A stretch of DNA of 17,556 nt from Neisseria lactamica. Lineage in GTDB: Bacteria > Pseudomonadota > Gammaproteobacteria > Burkholderiales > Neisseriaceae. Location: positions 1 to 17,556 of the forward strand of contig JUNU01000205.1 of NCBI GenBank assembly GCA_001067655.1, given 5' to 3'. The notes beneath the pieces are model-generated. The model did not search any database. It had not been told where the DNA came from and saw only the letters and a list, made by a program, of their open reading frames with translations. The translations under genes were made by a program, and so were the position numbers. Position 1 is the stretch's first letter; each line of letters begins with the position of its first letter. Below, in pieces: positions 1 through 7,385 of the stretch.

Positions 1-49
1 CTGTCTGCGGCTTCGTCGCCTTGTCCTGATTTAAATTTAATCCACTATA
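1..49. repeat. Correia repeat element, right end (truncated by window edge)
   Basis: The segment ends in TTAATCCACTATA (37-49), the reverse complement of the Correia terminal repeat TATAGTGGATTAA. The whole stretch matches, inverted and with about two mismatches, the element at 17452-17501. Only the right end is inside the window. Correia elements are short non-coding Neisseria repeats that can carry promoter activity. A TATAAA at 46-51 with a weak TTGTCC at 21-26 could act as a promoter for the next gene, but the 19-base spacer and the very short leader this would give make that uncertain. Confidence 0.85.
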
Positions 50-65
50 AAACACGGGGTACATC

Positions 66-518
66 ATGAAAAAAACGGCTTTACTCATCTGCCTTGCCGC
101 CACTGCGGCTGCATCCGCCGAAACGATATCGTTGGAAGTATCGAACAATCCGGCATTCCGTCAATATTCCGCAAATGCAAAGGTAGACTCTGCGTTCAAA
201 TCCATACAAAACGGATGCGGTGATTTTGGAGTCGCCCCCATTTCGCTTTCTCCGAAAAAGGATGCTAAATATTTCGTCGCGGTCTGCGTAATGGGCGGCA
301 GCGCATCAACAGAATTCCAAATCCTATCCAGCAAACACGGTAAATCAAAAGTCTTGTTGGAAGACGGAGGCTATGGAATCAATATTTTGCCGCAACAGCA
401 TAACGGTTTGCACGATATCGCCGTTACAGAAGGCAATGCAAGATATTGCACCGAAACGCGTTACCGATTTAATGGGAAAACCTACCGCCCTTATAAACGT
501 AAGAGCTGCATGGGTTAA
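66..518 (+). CDS. Small secreted (periplasmic) protein, unknown function
   Basis: The 150-residue product begins with a typical signal peptide: MKK, a hydrophobic stretch of about 14 residues, then ASA before a likely cleavage after residue 18. The mature part has four cysteines (C51, C74, C128, C148), enough for two disulfide bonds, which fits export to the periplasm. The C-terminal part (about 113-142) has a G-x-x-D-I-A-V stretch followed by YRFNGKTY, a pattern seen in several small periplasmic proteins of unknown function. I do not recognise the family. GGGG at 56-59 precedes the ATG and may serve as the ribosome binding site. The Correia end lies directly upstream. The gene is separated by 80 bases from the Rieske gene, and no functional link is evident. 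Confidence 0.75.
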   Translation: MKKTALLICLAATAAASAETISLEVSNNPAFRQYSANAKVDSAFKSIQNGCGDFGVAPISLSPKKDAKYFVAVCVMGGSASTEFQILSSKHGKSKVLLEDGGYGINILPQQHNGLHDIAVTEGNARYCTETRYRFNGKTYRPYKRKSCMG

Positions 519-598
519 TCCACGCTTTAAGTTTTAAAACAGCGGGTCAACATAAAAAAGTTGATTTGCCATAACAATCAAATAAAACGACACAAACC

Positions 599-1591
599 AT
601 GAATATAGAAAAAATGAAACGCGCTTGGTATCCGTTGATACCGAGCAAGCAGCTTAAAGACAAACCCGTTCATCGCGAATTATTAGGACAGCAGCTGGTG
701 TTGGTAAGGCTGAACGGACAAGCAGCCTGTATGGATGATTGCTGTCCGCACCGGCATGTGCCGCTGAGTGCGGGCAAAATCGTTTCGGGTAAGCTTCAAT
801 GTTGTTATCACGGCTGGGAGTTTGACGCGCAAGGCAAAGTTTTGACGGTTGTCGGCGGGATGTGTGCTTGTGAAGAAGCGGAAAATGTTCCTACGTTTCC
901 ATGCCAAGAGTACGACGATTGGGTGTGGGTCTGTCTGGTTTCCGGTATTCCTTTTGAACCGTATGCCGATTTTGAAGCACCGGAAGGTTTTGAAACCGCC
1001 AACGCCATCCGATATATGGAAGGCGATTTTATCCACGCCATTGAAAACTTCCTCGATCCGACTCATACGCGCTATATTCATGCCAAACTGCTGCGCAACA
1101 AAGGCAAGCAAAGTATGCAGATCAGCCAAAGCCACCACGAACGCGGTTTCGTAACGCAGTATCGCCTGAATCAGCAACAAAACGGGTTGATTAACAAGTT
1201 ATTCGACAAAGGCATTACGGTCAACAATGCGGCATTTACCTTTCCGGGCTTGGTGCGCATCGACTACTTCACGCCAAACAGTCATGAATATCGGATTTCC
1301 GCCTTCTTTATTCCGCAAAACAAGGGCAGTATGAGCTTGAATGTCCGTGTCCATTTCCCTAAAAGCCGCTTCCCGTTGCCGATCAAATTCCATCTATTCC
1401 GCCCATTTCTTGAACGACTGATGGTTCAAGATGCCGCCGTTATCAAAAGCCAATACCATCATCACAAGGAACATTACGCGAATAGACCCTATTGCAGCAC
1501 CACCAATGATTTGGTAATTGATCATTTGCTGCATCTCTTTCTGGAAAATATGCCTGAAGGAATAGACAAAACGGGAGAAATGAGTTTATAG
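599..1591 (+). CDS. Rieske [2Fe-2S] non-haem iron oxygenase, alpha-subunit type
   Basis: The 330-residue protein has the two parts of a Rieske oxygenase. The N-terminal Rieske domain carries C49-x-H51, 16 residues, then C68-x2-H71, the ligands of the [2Fe-2S] cluster. The catalytic domain has E149-x3-D153-x2-H156-x4-H161, the mononuclear iron motif, and D278 in the context VQDAAVIKSQ is a plausible third iron ligand. Such enzymes use electrons from a separate reductase to hydroxylate or demethylate aromatic or other ring substrates. The single-component layout and size are closest to the vanillate demethylase/pheophorbide oxygenase branch. No reductase or ferredoxin gene lies nearby, so the electron donor and substrate are unknown. 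No strong Shine-Dalgarno precedes the ATG. The class is secure; the substrate cannot be read from the sequence. Confidence 0.9.
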   Translation: MNIEKMKRAWYPLIPSKQLKDKPVHRELLGQQLVLVRLNGQAACMDDCCPHRHVPLSAGKIVSGKLQCCYHGWEFDAQGKVLTVVGGMCACEEAENVPTFPCQEYDDWVWVCLVSGIPFEPYADFEAPEGFETANAIRYMEGDFIHAIENFLDPTHTRYIHAKLLRNKGKQSMQISQSHHERGFVTQYRLNQQQNGLINKLFDKGITVNNAAFTFPGLVRIDYFTPNSHEYRISAFFIPQNKGSMSLNVRVHFPKSRFPLPIKFHLFRPFLERLMVQDAAVIKSQYHHHKEHYANRPYCSTTNDLVIDHLLHLFLENMPEGIDKTGEMSL

Positions 1592-1625
1592 GGAATGTGA
1601 AACAAGAGAAGAATGGCAGCCAGAG

Positions 1626-1667
1626 GGTCGTCTGAAAACACTTTAAAAATGGTTTCAGACGACCTTT
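1626..1667 (+). terminator. Inverted DUS pair behind the Rieske gene
   Basis: GGTCGTCTGAAA (1626-1637) pairs perfectly with TTTCAGACGACC (1653-1664), with a 15-base loop and TTT following. Inverted uptake-sequence pairs commonly double as terminators in Neisseria. The first copy has G instead of A at the first base of the 12-mer (GGGTCGTCTGAA, 1625-1636). Confidence 0.65.
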
Positions 1668-1772
1668 CTATAAAAACTGTCAACAATTTTCATTAATATG
1701 TTCTGAGTGCTTACATATTTATCTTATAAAAATCAATACTCAATCTTTTCGGTATTCGGATAATGTTAAAAG

Positions 1773-1859
1773 ATGAAAGATTTTGTCTTGATTGAACAGG
1801 CGGTTTGCGTTATCGTTTGCATTCTTTCATTCATAAACTCTGTGTTTCATCCCAATTGA
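1773..1859 (+). CDS. Candidate ilv leader peptide (28 residues, Val/Ile/Leu-rich)
   Basis: ATG at 1773 opens a 28-codon frame ending in TGA at 1857-1859, 132 bases before ilvI. The peptide contains VLI at positions 5-7, VCVIVCIL at 11-18, then I21 and V24. Eleven of 28 residues are Val, Ile or Leu, exactly the products of the operon it precedes. This is the signature of an attenuation leader, in which ribosome stalling at scarce branched-chain aminoacyl-tRNA controls readthrough into the structural genes. The ribosome binding site is weak, with GGA at 1758-1760 a little far from the ATG. A possible -10 (TATAAA, 1725-1730) lies upstream without a convincing -35. The ORF is seen in the sequence; its role is inferred. 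Confidence 0.6.
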   Translation: MKDFVLIEQAVCVIVCILSFINSVFHPN

Positions 1860-1991
1860 TTGGACAGTTTGACTGTCGCCGTGTTTCTTCAATGCGCGTA
1901 CCCTAAACCGCTGCTTGGAGGGCTTGCATTACAGGTGCTGTGGCGAGGCGGGTTGCCCCTATTGGTTTGAAACCATATAAAAGAGGTCATT
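1860..1991 (+). promoter_or_regulatory. ilv leader region with possible competing RNA pairings
   Basis: This non-coding stretch runs from the leader ORF to ilvI. It contains a 6-bp hairpin GACAGT/ACTGTC (1863-1868 with 1872-1877) just after the leader stop. The segment AAACCGC (1905-1911) can pair over 7 bp with GCGGTTT (1800-1806), which lies inside the leader ORF's Val-rich codons. It also sits inside a possible local stem CCCT (1901-1904) with AGGG (1919-1922). These exclusive pairings suit an attenuation switch. I see no GC-rich hairpin followed by a T-run before ilvI, so a classic intrinsic attenuator is not proven. AGAGG (1982-1986) is the ilvI ribosome binding site. Confidence 0.4.
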
Positions 1992-3719
1992 ATGCAATTA
2001 TCAGGCGCACAAATCATAGTGCAAAGTCTCAAAGCCGAGGGTGTAGAGTACGTTTTCGGCTATCCGGGCGGCGCAGTCATCGAAATCTACGACGCTATTT
2101 TCCAACTCAATAAATTCAAACACATCCTGGCACGCCACGAGCAGGCGGCGGTACACGCGGCAGATGCGTATTCGCGCGTCAGCGGCAAAGTCGGCGTTGC
2201 GCTGGTTACTTCCGGACCGGGCGTGACCAATGCGTTGACCGGCATTGCCACCGCATACAGCGATTCGATTCCGATGGTGGTCATCAGCGGACAGGTCGGC
2301 AATTCGCTCATCGGTACGGATGCGTTTCAAGAGGTGGATACGGTCGGCATTACCCGTCCGTGCGTCAAACACAACTTCTTGGTAACCAATGTCAACGAGC
2401 TTGCCGAGACCATCAAGAAAGCATTCCAAATCGCCGCCAGCGGCCGTCCCGGTCCGGTCGTGGTCGATGTTCCTAAAGATGTAACGCAGGCGATGGCGAA
2501 ATTCAGCTATCCGCAGGAAGACATCTTTATCCGTTCTTACCAACCTGTCGTGCAAGGCCATATCGGGCAGATTAAAAAAGCCGTTCAAATGTTGGCTTCT
2601 GCCAAACGTCCGATTGTCTATTTCGGCGGCGGTGCAATCTTGGGCAATGCTTCAGAAGAGCTGACTAAGTTTGTCCGCATGACGGGCGCACCGTGTACCG
2701 GCACACTGATGGGTTTGGGCGCATATCCTTCAAGCGACCGACAATTCTTGGGTATGCTGGGGATGCACGGCACTTACGAAGCCAACCTCGCTATGCAAAA
2801 CGCAGATGTCGTGTTGGCAGTGGGCGCGCGTTTTGACGACCGTGTCGTATCCGTTCCGTCCAAATTTTTTGAAAAAGCCAAAAAAGTCATTCATATTGAT
2901 GTTGACCCGTCCAGCATCGCCAAACGCGTCAAAGTCGATATTCCGATTGTCGGCGACGTGAAAAACGTGTTGACCGAAATGATCGGCTTGTGGGGTAAAC
3001 AAGATACGACTCCCGCGTCCGATTCTTTAGACAAATGGTGGAAAAGCATCGAAGAATGGCGTTCGCGCGACTGTCTGTGGTTTGACAACGACAGTGAAAT
3101 CATCAAGCCGCAATACGTCGTGCAAAAACTTGCCGAAATCACCAACAACTCCGCCATCATCACTTCGGACGTAGGGCAACACCAAATGTTCGCAGCGCAA
3201 TATTATCCGTTCGAACGCCCGCGCCAATGGCTTAACTCCGGCGGCTTGGGTACGATGGGTGTAGGTTTGCCGTATGCGATGGGCGCGAAACTCGCCGCTC
3301 CCGATCAAGACGTGTTCTGTATTACCGGCGAAGGTTCGATTCAGATGAACATCCAAGAATTGTCCACCTGCTTCCAATACCGCATTCCGGTAAATGTCGT
3401 TACCCTCAACAACGGCTATCTCGGCATGGTTCGCCAATGGCAGGAGCTGTATTACGGCAACCGCGAATCGGAAACCTATTTCGATTCCCTGCCCGATTTC
3501 GTCAAACTGGCGGAAGCATACGGACACATCGGCATCCGCGTGGACAAAAAATCCGATGTCGAAGGTGCGCTTTTGGAAGCGGTCAAACAAAAAGACCGTC
3601 TGGTATTTATGGACTTCTTGACCGATAAAAAACAAAACGTACTGCCCATGGTCGGCAACGGCAAAGGTTTGGACGAAATGGTCCTGCCGCCGCATATGCG
3701 CGAAAACCCGAAAGCGTAA
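1992..3719 (+). CDS. ilvI: Acetolactate synthase large (catalytic) subunit
   Basis: The 575-residue protein is the thiamine-diphosphate enzyme for the first common step of valine, leucine and isoleucine synthesis (pyruvate to acetolactate, or pyruvate plus 2-oxobutyrate to acetohydroxybutyrate). The N-terminal ThDP domain has FGYPGGAVIEIYDA and RHEQAA with catalytic E50. A central FAD-binding domain follows (about 190-340). The C-terminal ThDP/Mg domain carries GEGSIQMNIQEL (446-457) and ends the motif with NN at 473-474. The usual GDG is GEG here, a conservative change at a Mg ligand. AGAGG at 1982-1986 supports the ATG start. The regulatory subunit gene follows 11 bases downstream. Symbol ilvI is chosen over ilvB because the partner and length fit the AHAS III type. 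Confidence 0.96.
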   Translation: MQLSGAQIIVQSLKAEGVEYVFGYPGGAVIEIYDAIFQLNKFKHILARHEQAAVHAADAYSRVSGKVGVALVTSGPGVTNALTGIATAYSDSIPMVVISGQVGNSLIGTDAFQEVDTVGITRPCVKHNFLVTNVNELAETIKKAFQIAASGRPGPVVVDVPKDVTQAMAKFSYPQEDIFIRSYQPVVQGHIGQIKKAVQMLASAKRPIVYFGGGAILGNASEELTKFVRMTGAPCTGTLMGLGAYPSSDRQFLGMLGMHGTYEANLAMQNADVVLAVGARFDDRVVSVPSKFFEKAKKVIHIDVDPSSIAKRVKVDIPIVGDVKNVLTEMIGLWGKQDTTPASDSLDKWWKSIEEWRSRDCLWFDNDSEIIKPQYVVQKLAEITNNSAIITSDVGQHQMFAAQYYPFERPRQWLNSGGLGTMGVGLPYAMGAKLAAPDQDVFCITGEGSIQMNIQELSTCFQYRIPVNVVTLNNGYLGMVRQWQELYYGNRESETYFDSLPDFVKLAEAYGHIGIRVDKKSDVEGALLEAVKQKDRLVFMDFLTDKKQNVLPMVGNGKGLDEMVLPPHMRENPKA

Positions 3720-3730
3720 GGAGAACGACA

Positions 3731-4222
3731 ATGCGACATATCTTATCTGTTCTGATGGAAAACGAATCAGGCGCGATGAGCCGCGTGGTCGGTCTTTTCT
3801 CCGCTCGCGACTACAACATCGACTCTTTGGCAGTAGCTCCGACCGAAGACAAAACCCTTTCACGCATGACCATTGTTACCCATGGCGACGAGCAAGTCAT
3901 CGAACAAATCACCAAGCAACTCAATAAATTGATTGAGGTTGTCAAAGTGGTCGATTTGAACGAAAGCCGTTTTGTCGAACGCGAATTGATGCTGGTAAAA
4001 GTCCGCGCCATCGGTAAAGACCGCGACGAATTTTTACGGTTGACCGAAATCTACCGTGGCAGCATCATCGACGTAACCGACCGCAGCTATACCATCGAAA
4101 TCACAGGCTCGACCGACAAACTCGACTCCTTCCTCGAAACCGTCGGACGCGCCCAGATTTTGGAAACCGTACGCACAGGCGCAGCCGGTATCGGCCGCGG
4201 CGAGCGTATTTTGAAAATTTAA
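3731..4222 (+). CDS. ilvH: Acetolactate synthase small (regulatory) subunit
   Basis: The 163-residue protein starts directly with an ACT domain (about 3-77; MRHILSVLMENESGAMSRVV, then N29-I-D-S in the loop that binds the amino acid effector). A second ACT-like regulatory domain (about 83-160) follows, with DVTDRSYTIEITG in its middle. It binds the large subunit, raises its activity and confers valine feedback inhibition. The length is that of the IlvH/IlvN family. AAGGAG (3718-3723) overlaps the ilvI stop codon and gives a well-placed ribosome binding site, so the two subunits are likely translated together. Confidence 0.95.
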   Translation: MRHILSVLMENESGAMSRVVGLFSARDYNIDSLAVAPTEDKTLSRMTIVTHGDEQVIEQITKQLNKLIEVVKVVDLNESRFVERELMLVKVRAIGKDRDEFLRLTEIYRGSIIDVTDRSYTIEITGSTDKLDSFLETVGRAQILETVRTGAAGIGRGERILKI

Positions 4223-4234
4223 CGCCGTCAGGTC

Positions 4235-4261
4235 TTCAGACGACCCGATAGGTTGTCTGAA
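4235..4261 (+). repeat. Degenerate inverted DUS pair inside the ilv operon
   Basis: TTCAGACGACC (4235-4245) and GGTTGTCTGAA (4251-4261) form an 11-bp stem, with one G-U pair, around a five-base loop. The second arm carries a C-to-T change from the uptake core. No T-run follows, so it is probably not a full terminator, though it could reduce expression of the downstream genes. Confidence 0.6.
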
Positions 4262-4284
4262 AACAGAAACGGCAGGAGAGATTG

Positions 4285-4578
4285 ATGTCAAACATTAAAA
4301 TCGTCGCGCTGGTTACCGTCAAACCCGAATACACGGAAACGCTGAAACCCTTGTTTCAAAGCCTGGTCAAAGCCAGCCGCGCGGAAGAAGGCAACATCAG
4401 CTACGATCTGCATCAGGAAATCGGCAAACCCGAACGTTTCGTCTTCGTCGAAAATTGGAAATCTCAGGCGGCCATCGATGCACACAACGCCAGCGAACAT
4501 TTCCAAGGCTTCGTCAAAGCCATCGACGGAAAAACCGACGCACTCGAAATCGTTTTGATGGAAGAACTCTCCGTTTAA
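4285..4578 (+). CDS. Small ABM-domain (antibiotic biosynthesis monooxygenase-like) protein
   Basis: The product is 97 residues from ATG 4285; TTG at 4282 is in frame but AGGAGAG (4274-4280) is better spaced for the ATG. It is a single alpha/beta dimeric-barrel domain: IVALVTVKPEYTETLKPLFQ at the start, EEGNISYDLHQ in the middle, RFVFVENWKS, then the HNASEHFQGF helix. This fits the ABM/YgiN-like family of cofactor-free monooxygenases, some of which act on quinols. The substrate is not known. Its place between ilvH and ilvC, with the same orientation and short gaps, suggests co-transcription with branched-chain amino acid synthesis, but no reaction in that pathway needs it. It may have a protective or unrelated role. 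Confidence 0.85.
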   Translation: MSNIKIVALVTVKPEYTETLKPLFQSLVKASRAEEGNISYDLHQEIGKPERFVFVENWKSQAAIDAHNASEHFQGFVKAIDGKTDALEIVLMEELSV

Positions 4579-4651
4579 CCCTTTACCCTCAATCCAACTG
4601 TCCGGCATCCTCAACACAAAGCCGGAATCCATTTTATCCAAAGGAAATCAA

Positions 4652-5665
4652 ATGCAAGTTTATTACGATAAAGACGCCGACCTGTCCCTAATCAAAGGCA
4701 AAACCGTTGCCATCATCGGCTACGGTTCACAAGGCCACGCCCACGCCGCAAACCTGAAAGATTCAGGCGTAAACGTAGTCGTCGGTCTGCGCCAAGGCGG
4801 TTCTTGGAAAAAAGCAGAAGCGGCCGGCTTCGAAGTATTATCCGTAGCCGATGCCACCAAAAAAGCAGACGTAGTGATGATTCTGCTGCCTGACGAAAAC
4901 CAACCCGTCGTATACAAAAACGAAATCGAGCCTAACCTGAAACAAGGCGCGGTACTCGCTTTCGCACACGGCTTCAACGTACACTACAACCAAATCGTAC
5001 CGCGTACCGACTTGGACGTGATTATGGTTGCCCCCAAAGGCCCGGGCCACACCGTACGCAGCGAATTCTTGAAAGGCGGCGGCGTACCTTCCCTGATCGC
5101 CGTTTACCAAGATAAAAGCGGCAAAGCCCGCGACATCGCCCTGTCTTACGCAGCAGCCAACGGCGGTACCAAAGGCGGCGTGATTGAAACCAACTTCCGC
5201 GAAGAAACCGAAACCGACCTCTTCGGTGAACAAGCCGTATTGTGCGGCGGTGTGGTCGAACTGATCAAAACCGGCTTCGAAACCCTGACCGAAGCGGGCT
5301 ATGCGCCCGAAATGGCATACTTCGAATGCCTGCATGAAATGAAGCTCATCGTTGACCTGATTTACGAAGGCGGCATCGCCAACATGAACTACTCCATTTC
5401 CAACAACGCGGAGTACGGCGAATACGTTACCGGCGTGGAAGTCATCAACGACAAATCCCGCGAAGCCATGCGCAATGCCCTCAAACGCATCCAAACCGGC
5501 GAATACGCCAAAATGTTCATCCAAGAAGGCGCCGTCAACTACGCCAGCATGACAGCACGCCGCCGCCTGACTGCCGACCACCAAATCGAAAAAGTCGGCG
5601 CGCAACTGCGTTCCATGATGCCTTGGATTGCCAAAAACAAACTGGTTGACTTGGACAAAAACTAA
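4652..5665 (+). CDS. ilvC: Ketol-acid reductoisomerase (class I)
   Basis: The 337-residue enzyme catalyses the second common step of branched-chain amino acid synthesis, NADPH- and Mg-dependent isomerisation plus reduction of acetolactate or acetohydroxybutyrate. The N-terminal Rossmann domain has GYGSQGHAHAANL (from residue 23), with R47 and S51 in the NADPH-specificity loop. Catalytic residues are visible: H106 in FAHGF, K129 in PKGPGH, D189 and E193 in TDLFGEQ, E225 and E229 in FECLHEM, and S250. The length is typical of the short class I form. AAGGAA (4641-4646) precedes the ATG. It is the last gene of the operon and is followed by a strong terminator. Confidence 0.97.
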   Translation: MQVYYDKDADLSLIKGKTVAIIGYGSQGHAHAANLKDSGVNVVVGLRQGGSWKKAEAAGFEVLSVADATKKADVVMILLPDENQPVVYKNEIEPNLKQGAVLAFAHGFNVHYNQIVPRTDLDVIMVAPKGPGHTVRSEFLKGGGVPSLIAVYQDKSGKARDIALSYAAANGGTKGGVIETNFREETETDLFGEQAVLCGGVVELIKTGFETLTEAGYAPEMAYFECLHEMKLIVDLIYEGGIANMNYSISNNAEYGEYVTGVEVINDKSREAMRNALKRIQTGEYAKMFIQEGAVNYASMTARRRLTADHQIEKVGAQLRSMMPWIAKNKLVDLDKN

Positions 5666-5683
5666 TTCAATTCAGCCATAAGA

Positions 5684-5714
5684 AAACCTGCCCGATGATT
5701 CGGGCAGGTTTTTT
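5684..5714 (+). terminator. Intrinsic terminator of the ilv operon
   Basis: AAACCTGCCCGA (5684-5695) pairs perfectly with TCGGGCAGGTTT (5700-5711) around the loop TGAT, and the T-run continues to 5714. It is a textbook intrinsic terminator 19 bases after ilvC. Confidence 0.95.
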
Positions 5715-5755
5715 GTTACGTTGAGATTTTGAGAAATTAAAAATTCCGGTAGAGG

Positions 5756-5798
5756 AAAGGTCGTCTGAAATACGAATTGAGAATTTCAGACGACCTTT
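5756..5798. terminator. Inverted DUS pair between convergent transcripts
   Basis: AAAGGTCGTCTGAAA (5756-5770) and TTTCAGACGACCTTT (5784-5798) form a 15-bp perfect stem with a 13-base loop. It lies between ilvC (rightward) and the leftward gene ending at 5885, and could stop transcription from both sides as well as act in DNA uptake. Confidence 0.7.
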
Positions 5799-5814
5799 GG
5801 CTTGAGTTGAAAGT

Positions 5815-5841
5815 TATAGTGGACTTAGTTCAAACCAGAAC
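5815..5841 (+). repeat. Decayed single end of a Correia-like element
   Basis: TATAGTGGA at 5815-5823, followed by a stretch ending CAAACCAG, resembles the left terminus of a Correia element. Several mismatches fall in the terminal repeat, and I find no matching right end nearby. It may be a remnant, or a chance match extended by the common TATAGTGGA core. Confidence 0.4.
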
Positions 5842-5884
5842 ATAGCGATGAAGCTTTATCTGTGGTTTGTAGCGTTCTTTTTTA

Positions 5885-6451
5885 TTAACGAATTTCAGGT
5901 CCGAAATCGGCTATGATAAATTCTTGAACAATCATGACCGCGCAGTTGTCTTTACGTTTTTTCATAAAAAGCATCTTTGCCTTTGCTGGAGCGGGTAACG
6001 TAAGAATAGATATGTCTTTACCGTCTAAATGGCCGATAAAGCTAGGACTGCCTGCGAACTCTTCATAGTTTGTAGGTGGTAACGGACAGCGGTTATGGTG
6101 AAGTTCAAATTCAAGCTGCTTCATCTTGCCTTTTTCAGACGACCATTCGGCAAGCGAAATACTGCGGATACCGTATTGTTGATGTGGATCTTGGTTTACA
6201 TGGTATGTGCTGTTGAACTGCTTGTCGTTTTTTATCGTATGGTTAGCAGTTTGATTGATTTCATGCGCCAGCTCGGGGATGTCAATGCTGCGACCGATTT
6301 TATCCAAGTCAATAAAACTGCCATCGCGGGCAGCTTCTACCAAAACCTTAGACAAAGACTTATCGTACATACGCATGGTTTCCATCGTATCAGCCTTGGC
6401 GATATTGACAGATGTAAGCAATGCGCAAAATATCAAAAAATGAGATTTCAT
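5885..6451 (-). CDS. Secreted protein of unknown function
   Basis: The 188-residue product has a clear signal peptide (MKSHFLIFCALLTSVNIAKA, likely cleaved after residue 20). The mature part has two cysteines (C122, C170), allowing one disulfide, and is rich in charged residues. There is no membrane segment after the signal. I do not recognise the family. The reverse-strand AAGGAT shortly before the ATG is a good ribosome binding site. An uptake-sequence core (TTCAGACGACC, complement of 6134-6144) lies within the coding region. It is the last of three leftward genes. Base composition is nearer to the Neisseria norm than the two genes upstream of it, so it may belong to the older chromosome rather than to the AT-rich insert. 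Confidence 0.7.
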   Translation of the reverse strand: MKSHFLIFCALLTSVNIAKADTMETMRMYDKSLSKVLVEAARDGSFIDLDKIGRSIDIPELAHEINQTANHTIKNDKQFNSTYHVNQDPHQQYGIRSISLAEWSSEKGKMKQLEFELHHNRCPLPPTNYEEFAGSPSFIGHLDGKDISILTLPAPAKAKMLFMKKRKDNCAVMIVQEFIIADFGPEIR

Positions 6452-6537
6452 TATAAATCCTTGTTATTAAATAGAGTTTAAGAATAAAACAAAATTGTCT
6501 GCATAAAAGATGGGATATTATAAGGTATACCAATAAT

Positions 6538-7350
6538 TTATTGAAATTTCCCCAACATTATTTTTCTTATGGATGAAAAACTTTTTGATGAATTATTTTT
6601 AAGTGCTATATAAATTTCATCATCAATTTTGTTTTGTGTTAATACCATATCTTCAATATATGGAATAATTTGTTCACAGTTGATTGAAATTAAATAGGCA
6701 GTTATCTCAATATAAATATATGATTCTATGCGAGAATGGTCTAATCTGTTCAATAGCAAAGTTTCAATCGATTTCGAGTTATAGCTTTTTTCTTTTAATG
6801 CATACATAATCCAAGAGATAACTTTGGGATGTCTGCTCTCTAAATTTTTTATTAGATATTCTTCAATATAATCCCTTTTTGGAAAAAATGCGGAGCTGAA
6901 CGCAGTAGCGATAACGATAGAATGTCTATGTATTTGCCAAATTAATTGAATTTTTTCCTCTATTGCGCGGAATTCTTCATCTCCTAAATCATAATGATGA
7001 AACAAATGCCCTAAAGAGGATATCGCTGAGGATTTTACGTTAATGCTTTTATCGTTGTTTATAAAATCAATTAAAAGAGATAAAACCTCTTCAAGTTCGG
7101 ATTTATCAAGCTTATTCTGAATCTGACCGAGAATAAAAACAGCAATTTCCCTATGCCGGCTATACCGGCTTGTTAAGAGAACATTTTTAACGATGTCTTT
7201 AATTTCACGATACCGGAAAAATTGCAATCTTCTAGCTGCTTCGTATTGAATTTGAGTATTAGAATTCAGCAGAATATTGAGTAATTCAGCAACTGATAAA
7301 TCCTTACATGCCAAATAAGCATCAAAACTCAGAGAATCTCTATTTTTCAT
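6538..7350 (-). CDS. HEAT-like helical-repeat protein, unknown role
   Basis: The 270-residue protein has no signal peptide and consists of repeated helix pairs of about 30-40 residues, such as NTQIQYEAARRLQFF (31-45), SRHREIAVFILGQIQ, KSINVKSSAISSLGHLF and SRHPKVISWIMYAL. This pattern is that of HEAT/armadillo-like repeats, which form solenoids that bind proteins or nucleic acid. The charged R/H-x-x-V/I positions fit HEAT rather than TPR. The coding sequence is strongly AT-rich compared with ilvC or mfd, a sign of transfer. The next leftward gene starts 86 bases downstream, and the small secreted-protein gene ends 35 bases upstream. HEAT-like proteins occur as orphan immunity genes in Neisseria toxin islands, but nothing here proves that role. 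Confidence 0.7.
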   Translation of the reverse strand: MKNRDSLSFDAYLACKDLSVAELLNILLNSNTQIQYEAARRLQFFRYREIKDIVKNVLLTSRYSRHREIAVFILGQIQNKLDKSELEEVLSLLIDFINNDKSINVKSSAISSLGHLFHHYDLGDEEFRAIEEKIQLIWQIHRHSIVIATAFSSAFFPKRDYIEEYLIKNLESRHPKVISWIMYALKEKSYNSKSIETLLLNRLDHSRIESYIYIEITAYLISINCEQIIPYIEDMVLTQNKIDDEIYIALKNNSSKSFSSIRKIMLGKFQ

Positions 7351-7385
7351 AATAGTTTGCCTTGTCTTGTTTCTAATGCAGGAGG

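Noticed and set aside
1788..1816. Possible ilv promoter TTGATT-17-TATCGT
   Set aside because: It lies inside the Val/Ile/Leu-rich leader ORF; if the leader is real, transcription must start upstream of 1773. The boxes match only 4 of 6 each.
3027..3863. 278-residue minus-strand frame across ilvI/ilvH
   Set aside because: Shadow of two well-supported genes with conserved motifs on the other strand.
4838..5605. 255-residue minus-strand frame over ilvC
   Set aside because: Shadow of ilvC, in which catalytic residues are intact; composition is typical of a reverse-frame artefact.
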